Shown here: positions 22,846 to 31,459 of the stretch, piece by piece | Position numbering within the stretch: position 1 is the stretch's first letter | How the letters are laid out: every line of letters begins with the position of its first letter | NCBI GenBank assembly: GCA_913058195.1 | Contig: CAJXPP010000002.1 | Location: 1-42,092 of the forward strand | Reading direction: 5' to 3' | From: an uncultured Gammaproteobacteria bacterium | GTDB lineage: Bacteria > Pseudomonadota > Gammaproteobacteria > Nitrosococcales > Methylophagaceae | DNA: 42,092 nt | Program-made: the position numbers and the translations under genes | The notes under the pieces: model-generated | Database searches by the model: none | The model's input: only the letters and a program-made list of their open reading frames with translations | Told to the model about the DNA's origin: nothing

Positions 22846-24476
22846 TGGCAACTTTTGATCCAGATGCTTTCTTAGCTCAAGATTCGCAACCAGCTTTCGA
22901 CCCTGATGCTTTCCTATCTTCCGGTCAGGCTTCTAACGTTTCAGCCGGCAATGTAGACGTGCCAGGAGGCGGACAAACCTCATACGCCACACCAAAAGAC
23001 AGAAGCTTTGCAGAGCAGTTGAAGGGTGTAGGCGAAGCAGCATTGACGACATTAACAGGCGCAACAGCCGGTGCTTTAGGTTTTGGTGCTGGAACTGTCG
23101 CCGGTGCGGTGGGAGAGCTTACAGGTATTCTTGATAGGGGTGATGGTTTAGAACTCGCTCAGTCGCTAGCGGAAAAAGGAACGTATTCACCAGAAGGCGA
23201 GGCCGGGCAAGAGTACGTTAAAAATATAGGTGAAGCAGTTGGAGCATTACCGCCAGTACTAGGAACTGCACCCGTTGTTGGGCTAAACGCTCTAAAAGGT
23301 GGCTCCAAACCTTTCAGTAAGACCAATACACCATTAGCAAATAAAATAGCTAACGAGGCAACAGGAGCAATACAAAAAAGCTTTAAGAAAAAAGCGGAGA
23401 GCGAAAGATTTACCCCTAGAGTTTGGGGTATGGTTCAAAAAGCAAGAAAGCAAGGCTTTGACGAGGGCATGACAAATGTTATCGCTAACGCTAGCCCTAT
23501 CGATAAGCGCAGAATGTTACAAATGGTTAGTAAAATGGAAAAGGGTAAAACTGACTCGCTGTATCAAGCTAAAAACAGACCTGCCGATATTGCCGGTGAC
23601 TCGCTGTTAAAGCAAGTTGATTTCGTTAAAAGCAACAACAAGCAAGCAGGGCAGCAATTAAATAGAGTTGCTAACAGTTTAAAAGGGAAAGAGGTTGATA
23701 TTAATGAGCCTAGAAATAAATTCTTTGATGATGCTTCCGAATCATTAGGTGTGACTTTTGATGAGTCAGGCATGCCTGATTTTACTGGATCTCAAATTGA
23801 AACAATAGCACCAGCCAGAAAGTTAATAAAAGACATCTCGCTAAGAATAAAGAGAAACCCAAACCCTGACGCACTTGACGCGCACAACTTTAAAAAGTTT
23901 ATAGATGAAAATGTAGACTTCGGCAAAAGAGCGCAAGGCTTAGGCGGAAAAACTGAGCGAATAGCTAAAGACCTAAGAAAGAGTGTTAATAATACTTTAG
24001 GCGGTCAATTCGGCAAATACAAAGAGGCCAACGCTAGATTCTCTGATACTGTACAGGCTTTAGATTCATTGCAAGATGCGGCAGGGAAAAAACTAGACTT
24101 CTTTGGCCCTAACGCTGACAAGGCAACAGGCACAGTATTAAGAAGGCTAATGAGTAATGCTCAAGGCCGTGTAACTTTGATGGACGCAATAGAAAACATA
24201 AGCGAGACATCTAAGAAATACGGTGGATCTTTTGATGACGATATAATGACGCAGATGCTTTTTGCTGATGAGTTGGATTCTGTTTTCGGTGGTAGTGGCA
24301 GAACATCGCTAAGAGGTGAAGTTAAGAAGGCCGGAGTCGATACCGCTGTTGATGTTTCTCAAATGACAATACCGGGCGCTGTAGCTTTAGGCGTTAAAGA
24401 AGGCGCTAGAAAGTTAAGAGGGGTTAATGAAAAAAATCAAATAAAGGCTATCAAGGAGTTATTGAAAGCTAAATAG
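22845..24476 (+). CDS. Ejection protein, P22 gp16-like position
   Basis: Encodes 543 aa. It starts with two copies of FDPDAFL, a motif frequent at the N terminus of phage internal proteins. A hydrophobic Gly/Ala-rich stretch near 65-100 could insert in membranes. The remainder is a long helical region. As last of the ejection trio it is the likely gp16 equivalent. I see no lysozyme-like catalytic motif. Confidence 0.75.
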   Translation: MATFDPDAFLAQDSQPAFDPDAFLSSGQASNVSAGNVDVPGGGQTSYATPKDRSFAEQLKGVGEAALTTLTGATAGALGFGAGTVAGAVGELTGILDRGDGLELAQSLAEKGTYSPEGEAGQEYVKNIGEAVGALPPVLGTAPVVGLNALKGGSKPFSKTNTPLANKIANEATGAIQKSFKKKAESERFTPRVWGMVQKARKQGFDEGMTNVIANASPIDKRRMLQMVSKMEKGKTDSLYQAKNRPADIAGDSLLKQVDFVKSNNKQAGQQLNRVANSLKGKEVDINEPRNKFFDDASESLGVTFDESGMPDFTGSQIETIAPARKLIKDISLRIKRNPNPDALDAHNFKKFIDENVDFGKRAQGLGGKTERIAKDLRKSVNNTLGGQFGKYKEANARFSDTVQALDSLQDAAGKKLDFFGPNADKATGTVLRRLMSNAQGRVTLMDAIENISETSKKYGGSFDDDIMTQMLFADELDSVFGGSGRTSLRGEVKKAGVDTAVDVSQMTIPGAVALGVKEGARKLRGVNEKNQIKAIKELLKAK

Positions 24477-24477
24477 T

Positions 24478-24558
24478 TTATTTGAATACTTGGCATAAAC
24501 CGATAACAACACCGACAACTACACTTAAAGCAATATAACCAAAAATTAAAGCAATCAT
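24478..24558 (-). CDS. Possible antisense 26-aa membrane peptide
   Basis: The gap between the ejection and tailspike genes holds a minus-strand ORF reading MIALIFGYIALSVVVGVVIG and ending QVFK, a single membrane helix. A weak TAGG site precedes the ATG. It runs against the whole late operon and fills the gap almost exactly. May be chance. Confidence 0.3.
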   Translation of the reverse strand: MIALIFGYIALSVVVGVVIGLCQVFK

Positions 24559-24612
24559 AAACAAACCTAAAATGTTAAAATAAAACTAAAGCATAGCACA
24601 GGATTAAATAAA

Positions 24613-25806
24613 ATGGCTACAGTGGTAAATAATAGTTTAACAGCAGATGAAAGCATAATTAGGATTCACAACCCTATTATGTACGTTCCAGACCCAGACA
24701 AGGGTAAGCCACTGGGTGAGTTCCAAGCTTACTTTGGGATCGTCGGGCGCGATCCTCAACTCGAAGATAACCGCAAGAAACCTTACGCGCTCCAGGAGGA
24801 TGGATCAGCTGTACCAATAGATCAACCCGTTATCGGCTCTGCTGGTGGTGTTCCTGTTTACAATGGCTCTCCTGTTGGTGTTGCTGTAAATGGCTCTTAC
24901 TCCCTAAAGATACTAGATAAGAATGGTGCTCAAGTTTATTACTTCCCTCACGTTGAGGCGTTTAACCTGCAAGGTTTTAGCGGTGTAATTGCAGAAGAGT
25001 CTAAAACTGTAGGCGCAGGTTTAACGCTAACCTTTGATAAAATAGAAACAACGACAGCGAGCTTTTACAAGTCAGTTGATGCTTTAGGCGCTAAGTTTGA
25101 AGGTGCTTACCTGAAAAAAGGCGTTGATTATGTAACCAACTCACCAACTACTGTTACGCTATTAACCGCTACTGCTTTAGGCACAGTTATTCTTGGCAGG
25201 CAAATGGACCCAACAGGCCAGATAGTACCGGTAACTGAAGGCTCTAGCGCTTTATTTGTATTTGAAGATATTGCGGTTGCTAAAACATCTGATTTACAGC
25301 CAGGTGATACTGTAACCATTAACGGTGGTGTAGCAGTTGGTGACAAGTTAGGCGGAGCTAAGTATTTAACTGTCCTTGGTCAGCCTGATCCTGATGATGG
25401 TGAAAACTATATAAACCTAGATAACGGCAATCAAATAAGGGCGATTGAAAACACCTTTAAGCTTGCTAGATATTCAGAGGTCACAACAAGCGTATCAAGC
25501 GTTTCTGGTGCTTTAAATCTTGACTTAGATCAAGGTAACGTATTTAAAACAACGTTAACTGAGAACGTATCATCGATAAACTTCTTGAATGTTAATCCTG
25601 ACAGCTCTCTAACAACCACTGCTACATTGAAAATAACACAGGGTGCGGCCTCGGCTTACACTGTCGGCTTTGCTGGTGTTAAATTCTCTGAAGGTGTAGT
25701 TCCAACGATGTCACCAACGTTAAGCGCAAGAGATAGATTTGTGTTCACCACTGATGACGGTGGAAGCACTTGGGATGGTGGTGTTTTCGGGCAAAACTTC
25801 TCATGA
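24613..25806 (+). CDS. Tailspike-type protein with P22 head-binding domain
   Basis: Encodes 397 aa. Residues about 10-125 match the P22 tailspike head-binding domain: NPIMYVPDPDKGKPLGEFQAY-type opening, DGSAVPIDQPVI, VYNGSPVGVAVNGSYSL, and a YYFPHVE end. Residues 130 onward form a beta-rich segment and a C-terminal domain with LNLDLDQGNVF and TVGFAGVKF strands, but no obvious parallel beta-helix enzyme. It attaches to the tail and may act as an adaptor for the next two genes. Confidence 0.82.
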   Translation: MATVVNNSLTADESIIRIHNPIMYVPDPDKGKPLGEFQAYFGIVGRDPQLEDNRKKPYALQEDGSAVPIDQPVIGSAGGVPVYNGSPVGVAVNGSYSLKILDKNGAQVYYFPHVEAFNLQGFSGVIAEESKTVGAGLTLTFDKIETTTASFYKSVDALGAKFEGAYLKKGVDYVTNSPTTVTLLTATALGTVILGRQMDPTGQIVPVTEGSSALFVFEDIAVAKTSDLQPGDTVTINGGVAVGDKLGGAKYLTVLGQPDPDDGENYINLDNGNQIRAIENTFKLARYSEVTTSVSSVSGALNLDLDQGNVFKTTLTENVSSINFLNVNPDSSLTTTATLKITQGAASAYTVGFAGVKFSEGVVPTMSPTLSARDRFVFTTDDGGSTWDGGVFGQNFS

Positions 25807-26156
25807 TAGGCGTAGCAAAAGTTCAATCAGTAACGGGTTCGCCAGTGACTCCAGTTTATAGTGTGTCGTTGTCTCCTGGTCGCATAGATGTGCTCTCAGG
25901 CAATGGCTCTGCAACTAGCCCTAGGGCATTCTCAACGGTTAAGAACGGCATTGGGCCTTACACTTACTCTTGGGTGGTAACGGGTATCGATATAAATATA
26001 AATAGCGAAACGAGCGATAGTACAACGTTTTTCGCTTCAGGTTTCGATAGTTCATACACTGAAACGGCAACGCTAACGGTTACAGATACCGGTAACGGCA
26101 ACGCTCAAACATCAAAACAAATAACAGTAAGATTTGACTTCGAGTCAGGAGCATAA
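25803..26156 (+). CDS. Small Ig/PKD-like tail protein
   Basis: Encodes 117 aa from the ATG at 25803, which overlaps the previous stop. A YTYSWVVTG strand followed by TATLTVTDTGNG matches the core of PKD/Ig-like domains. Probably a decoration or linker unit between the two tailspike proteins. Confidence 0.65.
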   Translation: MIGVAKVQSVTGSPVTPVYSVSLSPGRIDVLSGNGSATSPRAFSTVKNGIGPYTYSWVVTGIDININSETSDSTTFFASGFDSSYTETATLTVTDTGNGNAQTSKQITVRFDFESGA

Positions 26157-26161
26157 AAGCA

Positions 26162-28597
26162 ATGAGAACTTATAGCAACTCAATAGTAATTCAGTTTGAT
26201 AATTCAGGAACCGGCAACGCTGGATCTGGTAAGCCTGTTACGGTTTTTGAAGCAGGCACAACAACAAAGGCGCTACTGTTTGACAATGGTCTAAACGCAC
26301 TTAACAACCCAGTGCAGGCTGATGATTCTGGTAATTACACATTTACCGTTAATGATGGCACTTATGACATATACATAGACTACGGACTGCCAACGCAAAC
26401 AGCTATACTTAACGAGCAAATAGCTAACACTGTAGATAATCCGCCTCTTTCGCCTGGAGACTTAGTTGTTGCTTTCGACACACTTGAAGAAGCCGTTAAC
26501 GAAACAAACCCACTAAAGATGTTTATTGGTGCGGCGTTAAACTTAAGGGAACCCGTTGTAGGTAGCGGCCTCGGCTCTATGTGGGACGTTGTTGACTCTA
26601 GCACCGTTCAAGTTAACGGGCGTGACGTACTTTTAATAGACGGAATACCCTCTTTAGCGATGGTTAAGCGCAAAACTTGGAATTCGTCAAGTAATGGTAT
26701 AAAAGTAACCCGCGCAAACAATAAAAAGCATTACGGATGGGGTTCTACTGCTATCTTACCTGATGGTCGCTGGATGCAGATTTTTCGAGCTAGTTCCACT
26801 CATGCCACTGAAAACGGTGCGCAAGTACTAGTACACTTTAGCAATGATGAAGGTTCTACTTGGTATGGTGAATACGAGGTATATAGCCAGCCAACATCGG
26901 ATGCTAGGCCGGATGCTTTATGGGTAATGGCTAATGGCAGAATAGGGTTTATGTTGAACAGGGCCACTTCGCCTGCGCTAAGTCCACACTACTCACCGTT
27001 ATTTATGTATACAGATAACAATGGTGCTACTTGGAATAGTGTTGTAGTTACTATGCCATCCCCTTACACATTTCAGGCTGCTGGCGGCATGACAGAGTTC
27101 CCTACTTCCCAAGGTGGCGATGACACTAACGGCTTTATAACTTTCGGTTTTGCTAGCGCTGGACAGCTAGACGCGCTAACAACCGTAGACAATGGGGCAA
27201 GCTGGAGTATAGTTGACGATATAAACGGAGTAGGTGCTTTTGCGGACAGCTTGTCAGAGACTTGTTACGCGAGAATAGGTGATAGTGATAGATGGTTAAT
27301 ATATTCAAGAGCTAAGAAAGATGGCGATTGGACTGATCAATCAGTAGTGTTTGCAACAACTAATTTGCTTGATTGGGGTACTCCTATTTTGAGTGGTGTT
27401 CTAAACAAAGGCACGCCACCCGCGATGGCTTATAACTCAAGGAAAGGTACTATAGATTTGTATGTAGTTGCGCGAGGCGGCAAGGACTTATACGACTATG
27501 ATAATGCTTTATTAGTTGCCTCAGAAGATGCTGAAGTATTGTGGGCGGCATCAGGTGCGTACACTGGTTACCCTGCTAGAGTCGCGGAGTTGCCAAACTG
27601 GTTTACAGGTTATTTAAAACCGTTCAGATCTGGCAGCGCATATTACTTCACCATGATGTTTGGCGAAAACCCTACCTCATCAAATGGTAGTACGAGTGCT
27701 GTAGCTGTTTTGAGTGATGTGCCAACCAATTCAAAAGATGCTGCAACAATCTCAAAGATAACTAATAACTATATTGAGTGCTCAAATATAAAAGTTATAG
27801 CCGAGTCAAACGTAACAACTGAGGCCGCAATAACTCTTAATAATAACGCGGAGAATATAAGTGCTAGATATGGAGGATACGAGGACAGACATACAACGCC
27901 TGCAATAGAATACCTATCTTATTTCTCTGACGACTACAGACAAGATGTGCAAGGTGATTTTACAATAGATACGGGCGGCGAGTTATGGTTAAGTCCACAA
28001 AATATAATACTTGGAGCTACTAATAACACAGAAGGCATGTCCGCTGCGGTGCACTTAGGTGTTGCTAGCTCTAGCTCACCATCACTAATAAGTCACGCTG
28101 TTGGCACGTCTAATGCAAGAACACATATAACCTTTACCAATCCGAATGGTATTATAGGTAGTATTGTTGGTTCTGGCTCAGCAACGGCTTACAATACATC
28201 ATCTGACCCACGATTGAAAACTGAGTTTACTGATTTATCTTATGACGAAGCGCGAAGTGTTATAAATAACTTGTATGATTGCACGGGCAAATTCCAGTTT
28301 AAGGGTGACTTAGATGTCGATGTTGTTGGCTTCAATGCCCATAAGGTTATTGATATTCAAGGTCTTGGTTCTGAAATAGGCACAGAAGGTAATGGCTCTA
28401 GAGACAAGGCGATTGGTGAAGTGGTTGGCCTTAACGAGCTAGGTGAAGAATTAAAAGTATCGCCTGCTAGTGTAGACCAATCAAAAGCAGTTCCTTACCT
28501 ATTGTTAGCAGTAAAAACGCTGATGGATAAAGACGCTGAAAAGGATGCGCTTATAGCTGAGTTAACTGGCAGAATTGAAACGCTAGAGGGCAATTAA
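26162..28597 (+). CDS. Tailspike with sialidase-like propeller and S74 chaperone
   Basis: Encodes 811 aa. The N terminus (residues 1-90, GKPVTVFEAGTTTKALL) is a common tail-attachment domain. Asp-box motifs of the S-x-D-x-G-x-T-W type occur near 226 (SNDEGSTW), 282 (TDNNGATW) and 340 (VDNGASW), indicating a sialidase-type beta-propeller. The C terminus from about 680 is an intramolecular chaperone, peptidase S74: SDPRLKTEF with the usual Ser and Lys, then VVGLNELGEE and a coiled coil. This matches the endosialidase design. It probably binds or cuts a surface glycan; the substrate is unknown. Confidence 0.82.
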   Translation: MRTYSNSIVIQFDNSGTGNAGSGKPVTVFEAGTTTKALLFDNGLNALNNPVQADDSGNYTFTVNDGTYDIYIDYGLPTQTAILNEQIANTVDNPPLSPGDLVVAFDTLEEAVNETNPLKMFIGAALNLREPVVGSGLGSMWDVVDSSTVQVNGRDVLLIDGIPSLAMVKRKTWNSSSNGIKVTRANNKKHYGWGSTAILPDGRWMQIFRASSTHATENGAQVLVHFSNDEGSTWYGEYEVYSQPTSDARPDALWVMANGRIGFMLNRATSPALSPHYSPLFMYTDNNGATWNSVVVTMPSPYTFQAAGGMTEFPTSQGGDDTNGFITFGFASAGQLDALTTVDNGASWSIVDDINGVGAFADSLSETCYARIGDSDRWLIYSRAKKDGDWTDQSVVFATTNLLDWGTPILSGVLNKGTPPAMAYNSRKGTIDLYVVARGGKDLYDYDNALLVASEDAEVLWAASGAYTGYPARVAELPNWFTGYLKPFRSGSAYYFTMMFGENPTSSNGSTSAVAVLSDVPTNSKDAATISKITNNYIECSNIKVIAESNVTTEAAITLNNNAENISARYGGYEDRHTTPAIEYLSYFSDDYRQDVQGDFTIDTGGELWLSPQNIILGATNNTEGMSAAVHLGVASSSSPSLISHAVGTSNARTHITFTNPNGIIGSIVGSGSATAYNTSSDPRLKTEFTDLSYDEARSVINNLYDCTGKFQFKGDLDVDVVGFNAHKVIDIQGLGSEIGTEGNGSRDKAIGEVVGLNELGEELKVSPASVDQSKAVPYLLLAVKTLMDKDAEKDALIAELTGRIETLEGN

Positions 28598-28643
28598 GGT
28601 AATAACAGCTTCACTTGATGTTAATTATTTTCCCATAAAAGCT

Positions 28644-28677
28644 AGCGCGCTTGTTAGATGCGCGCTTTGTTCTTTTT
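28644..28677 (+). terminator. Terminator at the end of the late region
   Basis: AGCGCGC-TTGTTAGAT-GCGCGCT followed by TTGTTCTTTTT. It separates the rightward late genes from the leftward genes and could also slow transcription from the other side. Confidence 0.75.
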
Positions 28678-28767
28678 AAGCACTAGGCGTTAACCCTTCA
28701 GCCCTTAATAGTTCCCTATACCTTTTGATTTCGTTTTCGATGTCTTGAGTTGTAGGGAATTGCTCTT

Positions 28768-29160
28768 TTAGTACTGAATTATTTCCGCTTCGACTCTTGG
28801 TTTTTCTTTGTCTACCCCTCCGTAAGCTTGTGTGCTGCATATTATAAAATTAACATTATCATCTTCGATCAATCCTACCTCTGATAATGCATCTTGGAAA
28901 AACTTGATTACACACACGGTAAAGTTATCCAGGTCTGTACCCTTTCTTGCTGCGTAGTACGTGTACTTTATTTTTAATTGCCCGTCAATCTTGTCAAATT
29001 GACTTAATTGATCTTCAATCATGGCTTTAAATTTTTTCTTTGCTGACCCGTATGTTCTGAAGTGGCACGCTCTAGACCAGTTAAATGTTATAGCGCAATT
29101 AGCATTGTTCTTCGTCTTTTTTATTACGCCATATATAGGTAATATAAACTTATAACTCAT
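28768..29160 (-). CDS. RusA-like Holliday junction resolvase
   Basis: Encodes 130 aa. The family signature LDNFTVCVIKFFQDAL...GLIEDDNVNFI carries the acidic residues (D near 75 and the EDD cluster) used for metal-dependent cleavage. It resolves branched DNA during replication and recombination, and lies in a leftward group with other recombination genes. Its start overlaps the stop of the YbcO-like gene. The -1 frame continues after its stop as a plausible coding tail (see findings). Confidence 0.85.
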   Translation of the reverse strand: MSYKFILPIYGVIKKTKNNANCAITFNWSRACHFRTYGSAKKKFKAMIEDQLSQFDKIDGQLKIKYTYYAARKGTDLDNFTVCVIKFFQDALSEVGLIEDDNVNFIICSTQAYGGVDKEKPRVEAEIIQY

Positions 29161-29450
29161 ACAATCACCAACAACCCTTTATCAATTAATTTCATTTGTG
29201 TTCTTTCTAGTGCATACAGTTTCGCATTATCAACCATCTCATATCCGTACAGTGCCGGCGCTCTGCCGTCAATAACGTCATGGCAATTAGAGCAAGCGTA
29301 TACGGCGAAATGATCACTACATTTATAACCCATCCCTCTGTTCTTTCCAATATGGCAAAGTACAACGGTTTCATTGCTCGAACAATCACCTAGAAGTAAA
29401 GTGCAATCCTCACCTCTTGCTGATTTAGTTATCTTTGTTTCTTTAGCCAC
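29157..29450 (-). CDS. YbcO-like (DUF1364) nuclease
   Basis: Encodes 97 aa from a GTG at 29450 with a GAGGGGG site; the track start at 29468 is a TTG lacking that site. Pattern RGEDCTL...C...VLCHIG...YACSNCHDVIDGR matches DUF1364, an HNH-like nuclease family typical of lambdoid recombination regions. Cysteines likely bind zinc and the His/Asp residues metal. Adjacent to RusA, as is common. Confidence 0.82.
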   Translation of the reverse strand: MAKETKITKSARGEDCTLLLGDCSSNETVVLCHIGKNRGMGYKCSDHFAVYACSNCHDVIDGRAPALYGYEMVDNAKLYALERTQMKLIDKGLLVIV

Positions 29451-29562
29451 AATTACAAACCCCCTCAATTAAATAATAAACACTAAACACTATAGGTGCG
29501 CATAGTAAAATCAAACCTACAACAGATAAAAGCCAGTGCTTTAAATTTGGTGTAATACTCAT
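29443..29562 (-). CDS. 39-aa single-pass membrane protein
   Basis: Missed by the ORF track. MSITPNLKHWLLSVVGLILL continues as a single membrane helix, ending CNCG. GAGGAGGG precedes the ATG and the frame overlaps the GTG start of the next gene by eight bases. It follows attC-like site F directly, so it is the first gene of the downstream segment. Function unknown. Confidence 0.55.
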   Translation of the reverse strand: MSITPNLKHWLLSVVGLILLCAPIVFSVYYLIEGVCNCG

Positions 29563-29573
29563 AAACCCTCCTC

Positions 29574-29625
29574 ACATAACCTTCACTAACAAGGACGCTC
29601 CGCGCCTTGTAGTTTTCAGTTATAT
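29574..29625 (-). repeat. attC-like site F (minus strand)
   Basis: Read on the minus strand, ATATAAC (29625-29619) follows the stop of the 63-aa gene. ACTACAAGG then pairs with CCTTGTTAGT, leaving one extra T on the 3' arm. GTTATGT (29580-29574) lies just before the ribosome site of the next gene. At 52 bases it is the shortest member, and the only clear one away from the genome ends. Confidence 0.6.
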
Positions 29626-29627
29626 TA

Positions 29628-29819
29628 CTAAAAAGGCTTTAACCCTGTTTTATCAGTAAATTCGTTCATCTCATCAAGATACAAGCTCGTCAAGTTAGGG
29701 TTTTCTTTCATCGCTTTTTCTATACTTTTTTTGTGGCACTTTTTATGTATTGGACTAAAGCTAATATTGCTTTGCTGTCCGAACCATATCAATTTATTAC
29801 ACTTACAGCATTTCTTCAT
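29628..29819 (-). CDS. Small zinc-finger-like protein
   Basis: Encodes 63 aa. CCKCNKLIW near the start and HKKCHKK further on could bind one zinc ion. The rest is charged and helical. AGATTGAACG precedes the ATG. Lies between two structured spacers. No named family. Confidence 0.62.
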   Translation of the reverse strand: MKKCCKCNKLIWFGQQSNISFSPIHKKCHKKSIEKAMKENPNLTSLYLDEMNEFTDKTGLKPF

Positions 29820-29838
29820 CGTTCAATCTCCTATCGTA

Positions 29839-29898
29839 ATATAACAAGGCAATCAAGCGCGATTTCGCAAGCTCAACACCTTATTACTATGGTTATCT
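29839..29898 (-). repeat. Weak attC-like site G (minus strand)
   Basis: On the minus strand AGATAAC contains the upstream stop, AATAAGG pairs with CCTTGTT, and GTTATAT ends the element. The L' part runs into R' with no spacer and the central stem is short, so this may be a degenerate site or a coincidence. Confidence 0.35.
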
Positions 29899-30336
29899 CT
29901 CATACTCTAAAGCCAAACCCTGTTGACCAAAAAAGTATTGTAAATCATCCCGCAACTTATTGTGCATCGGCGTTGTAAATAGCCGCGTTACAGGTATCTT
30001 GTCCATTAATTCAAGCTGTCGCTCATAATCAAGATTAAAGAAACCGTTTGATTCCATACCATCACGAACAACAAAGCCAAAGTCTTTATTGCTAAATAAG
30101 ATAGGCAGGCCAAAAGTTAATTTAACATACCTGGTAGCCTCGTTAATCGTTAAAGCCATGTGGTCTGATATTGGACCGTACCAAGATTGATAAACAGAGT
30201 TAGCAGGATTAGACCGCTTATTTTCTCGCTTGGTTATATTTAAAAAATAACCTTGAGACGGATTACTAGCTATAAGCGCGTCAATCTGCTTATAAACTTC
30301 CGCTTTAGTTGTTAGTGATAGTCTTACGTTTTTCAT
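29893..30336 (-). CDS. NinB-like recombination protein (tentative)
   Basis: Encodes 147 aa from the ATG at 30336 (GAGGGAGGAAT upstream). The pattern ITKRENKRSNPANSVYQSWYGPISDHM recalls the basic, Asn-rich helix of NinB-family proteins and other phage recombination mediators. The similarity is weak by eye and most of the length is unassigned. It is grouped with RusA and the YbcO-like nuclease, as ninB often is in lambdoid phages. Confidence 0.45.
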   Translation of the reverse strand: MKNVRLSLTTKAEVYKQIDALIASNPSQGYFLNITKRENKRSNPANSVYQSWYGPISDHMALTINEATRYVKLTFGLPILFSNKDFGFVVRDGMESNGFFNLDYERQLELMDKIPVTRLFTTPMHNKLRDDLQYFFGQQGLALEYER

Positions 30337-30350
30337 ATTCCTCCCTCTAA

Positions 30351-30737
30351 TCATTCGCCTTCAACGTAATTAAAGGTTGTTGTGCCGCCAAGCCCCTTAG
30401 ATGTTGTTCTTGTTATTACTCCGTCATTTTCTAGCAATCTAGCACAACGGAAAACTTCACCCTTACATATACCGGCCTTTAATTGCAAATCTAAAGAAGT
30501 TAGAACTTTAAACTTTTTAATAACAAACTCAGTTTTTTGTATATTGCTTAAGCCTTTAAGCTCAGCAGGTGTATCAATAGGCTTTTTGGCTGTTTTCTTG
30601 TTAATAGTTCCTGGTAAAATATCGCTCTTTTGTCGCGATGGTATAACGTTAATTTTATTGCCTGCTTTAACGAATGCCTCACAATCTGCTAGGCATCTTT
30701 CGTGCTCTGCGTTTGCTTCTGCTGTTGTATTGCTCAT
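30351..30737 (-). CDS. Hypothetical protein with winged-helix-like C terminus
   Basis: Encodes 128 aa from the ATG at 30737, which overlaps the stop of the 36-aa gene as TGATG. Residues about 80-125 (LQLKAGICKGEVFRCARLLENDGVITR) look like a winged helix with a recognition helix and a wing. The N-terminal half is charged and probably disordered. May be a DNA-binding regulator or replication accessory. Confidence 0.55.
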   Translation of the reverse strand: MSNTTAEANAEHERCLADCEAFVKAGNKINVIPSRQKSDILPGTINKKTAKKPIDTPAELKGLSNIQKTEFVIKKFKVLTSLDLQLKAGICKGEVFRCARLLENDGVITRTTSKGLGGTTTFNYVEGE

Positions 30738-30847
30738 CACTCTTTACCCTTATTTAATTCTTGAATGTCTTGGCGGCTTTCTAGTAACTCTAATTCTTTT
30801 GCTTCTTGTTCGCGATCTTCTTCTCGCTGTTCATTGTAATAACTCAT
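30737..30847 (-). CDS. 36-aa highly charged protein
   Basis: Starts MSYYNEQREEDREQEAK and continues as a Glu/Gln/Arg-rich helix. Too short for the ORF track. It fills the space between the MT-A70 gene and the gene after it, with an AAGGA site and a TGATG overlap. Likely real; function unknown. Confidence 0.6.
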   Translation of the reverse strand: MSYYNEQREEDREQEAKELELLESRQDIQELNKGKE

Positions 30848-30849
30848 GA

Positions 30850-31437
30850 TTATTCCTTGTTATTTATAGTTATTGAGTTAGGTGCTTCATTACCAAATAC
30901 ATCCCAGCCTTGAGCACTTTCGCGAGCAAACATTTCAAGCCTTGGTAAATCTCCGCATAAATCGATTATCAAATCCCTGACTTGTGTGGGTTTTCTTGAG
31001 TGCACGAGTGCTTTGCCTTCGAATTGAATTTGCTCATCCGCATTAAATACAGCTCTTACACCGTGTGATACAGGCTTAAATTTACCTTTAGTTGCAATAA
31101 TTACAGATTCACTACCAGCTCTAGTGTAAAACCCCATACCAAAGTGAGGCTTGTTTTTCTGTGTAAGTTTGTTCCACACAAAGCCATTCATGTTTTTAAT
31201 GGTAAAGCCCCAAGCATGAACCAGATCGATAGCCTCTTGCGGCATCGCGCCAACGTACCACATAAATAAAATAGCGTTATCGGCAGCTAAAGAATCAACA
31301 TCCATATTCATCAGGCCTTTAATGCCAGTGGTTAAATATTGATGCGCCGCACCTGACTTCATTGAACCGCCAGTTTTCTTGTTGCTGAATTGCCATGGTG
31401 GATCAGCGTATATAATTTCGTATTTTTTATCATTCAT
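30850..31437 (-). CDS. MT-A70 family adenine-N6 DNA methyltransferase
   Basis: Encodes 195 aa. The catalytic DPPW is at 12-15 (IIYADPPWQF). FGMGFYTRAGSESVIIATKG and SRKPTQVRDLIIDLCG are further MT-A70 blocks, the latter near the SAM-binding end. Such phage enzymes methylate adenine in their own DNA, often to avoid host restriction. It stands in the leftward early group; the target sequence is not known. Confidence 0.88.
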   Translation of the reverse strand: MNDKKYEIIYADPPWQFSNKKTGGSMKSGAAHQYLTTGIKGLMNMDVDSLAADNAILFMWYVGAMPQEAIDLVHAWGFTIKNMNGFVWNKLTQKNKPHFGMGFYTRAGSESVIIATKGKFKPVSHGVRAVFNADEQIQFEGKALVHSRKPTQVRDLIIDLCGDLPRLEMFARESAQGWDVFGNEAPNSITINNKE

Positions 31438-31459
31438 TCTCTCTATCCTCTTTATAGTG

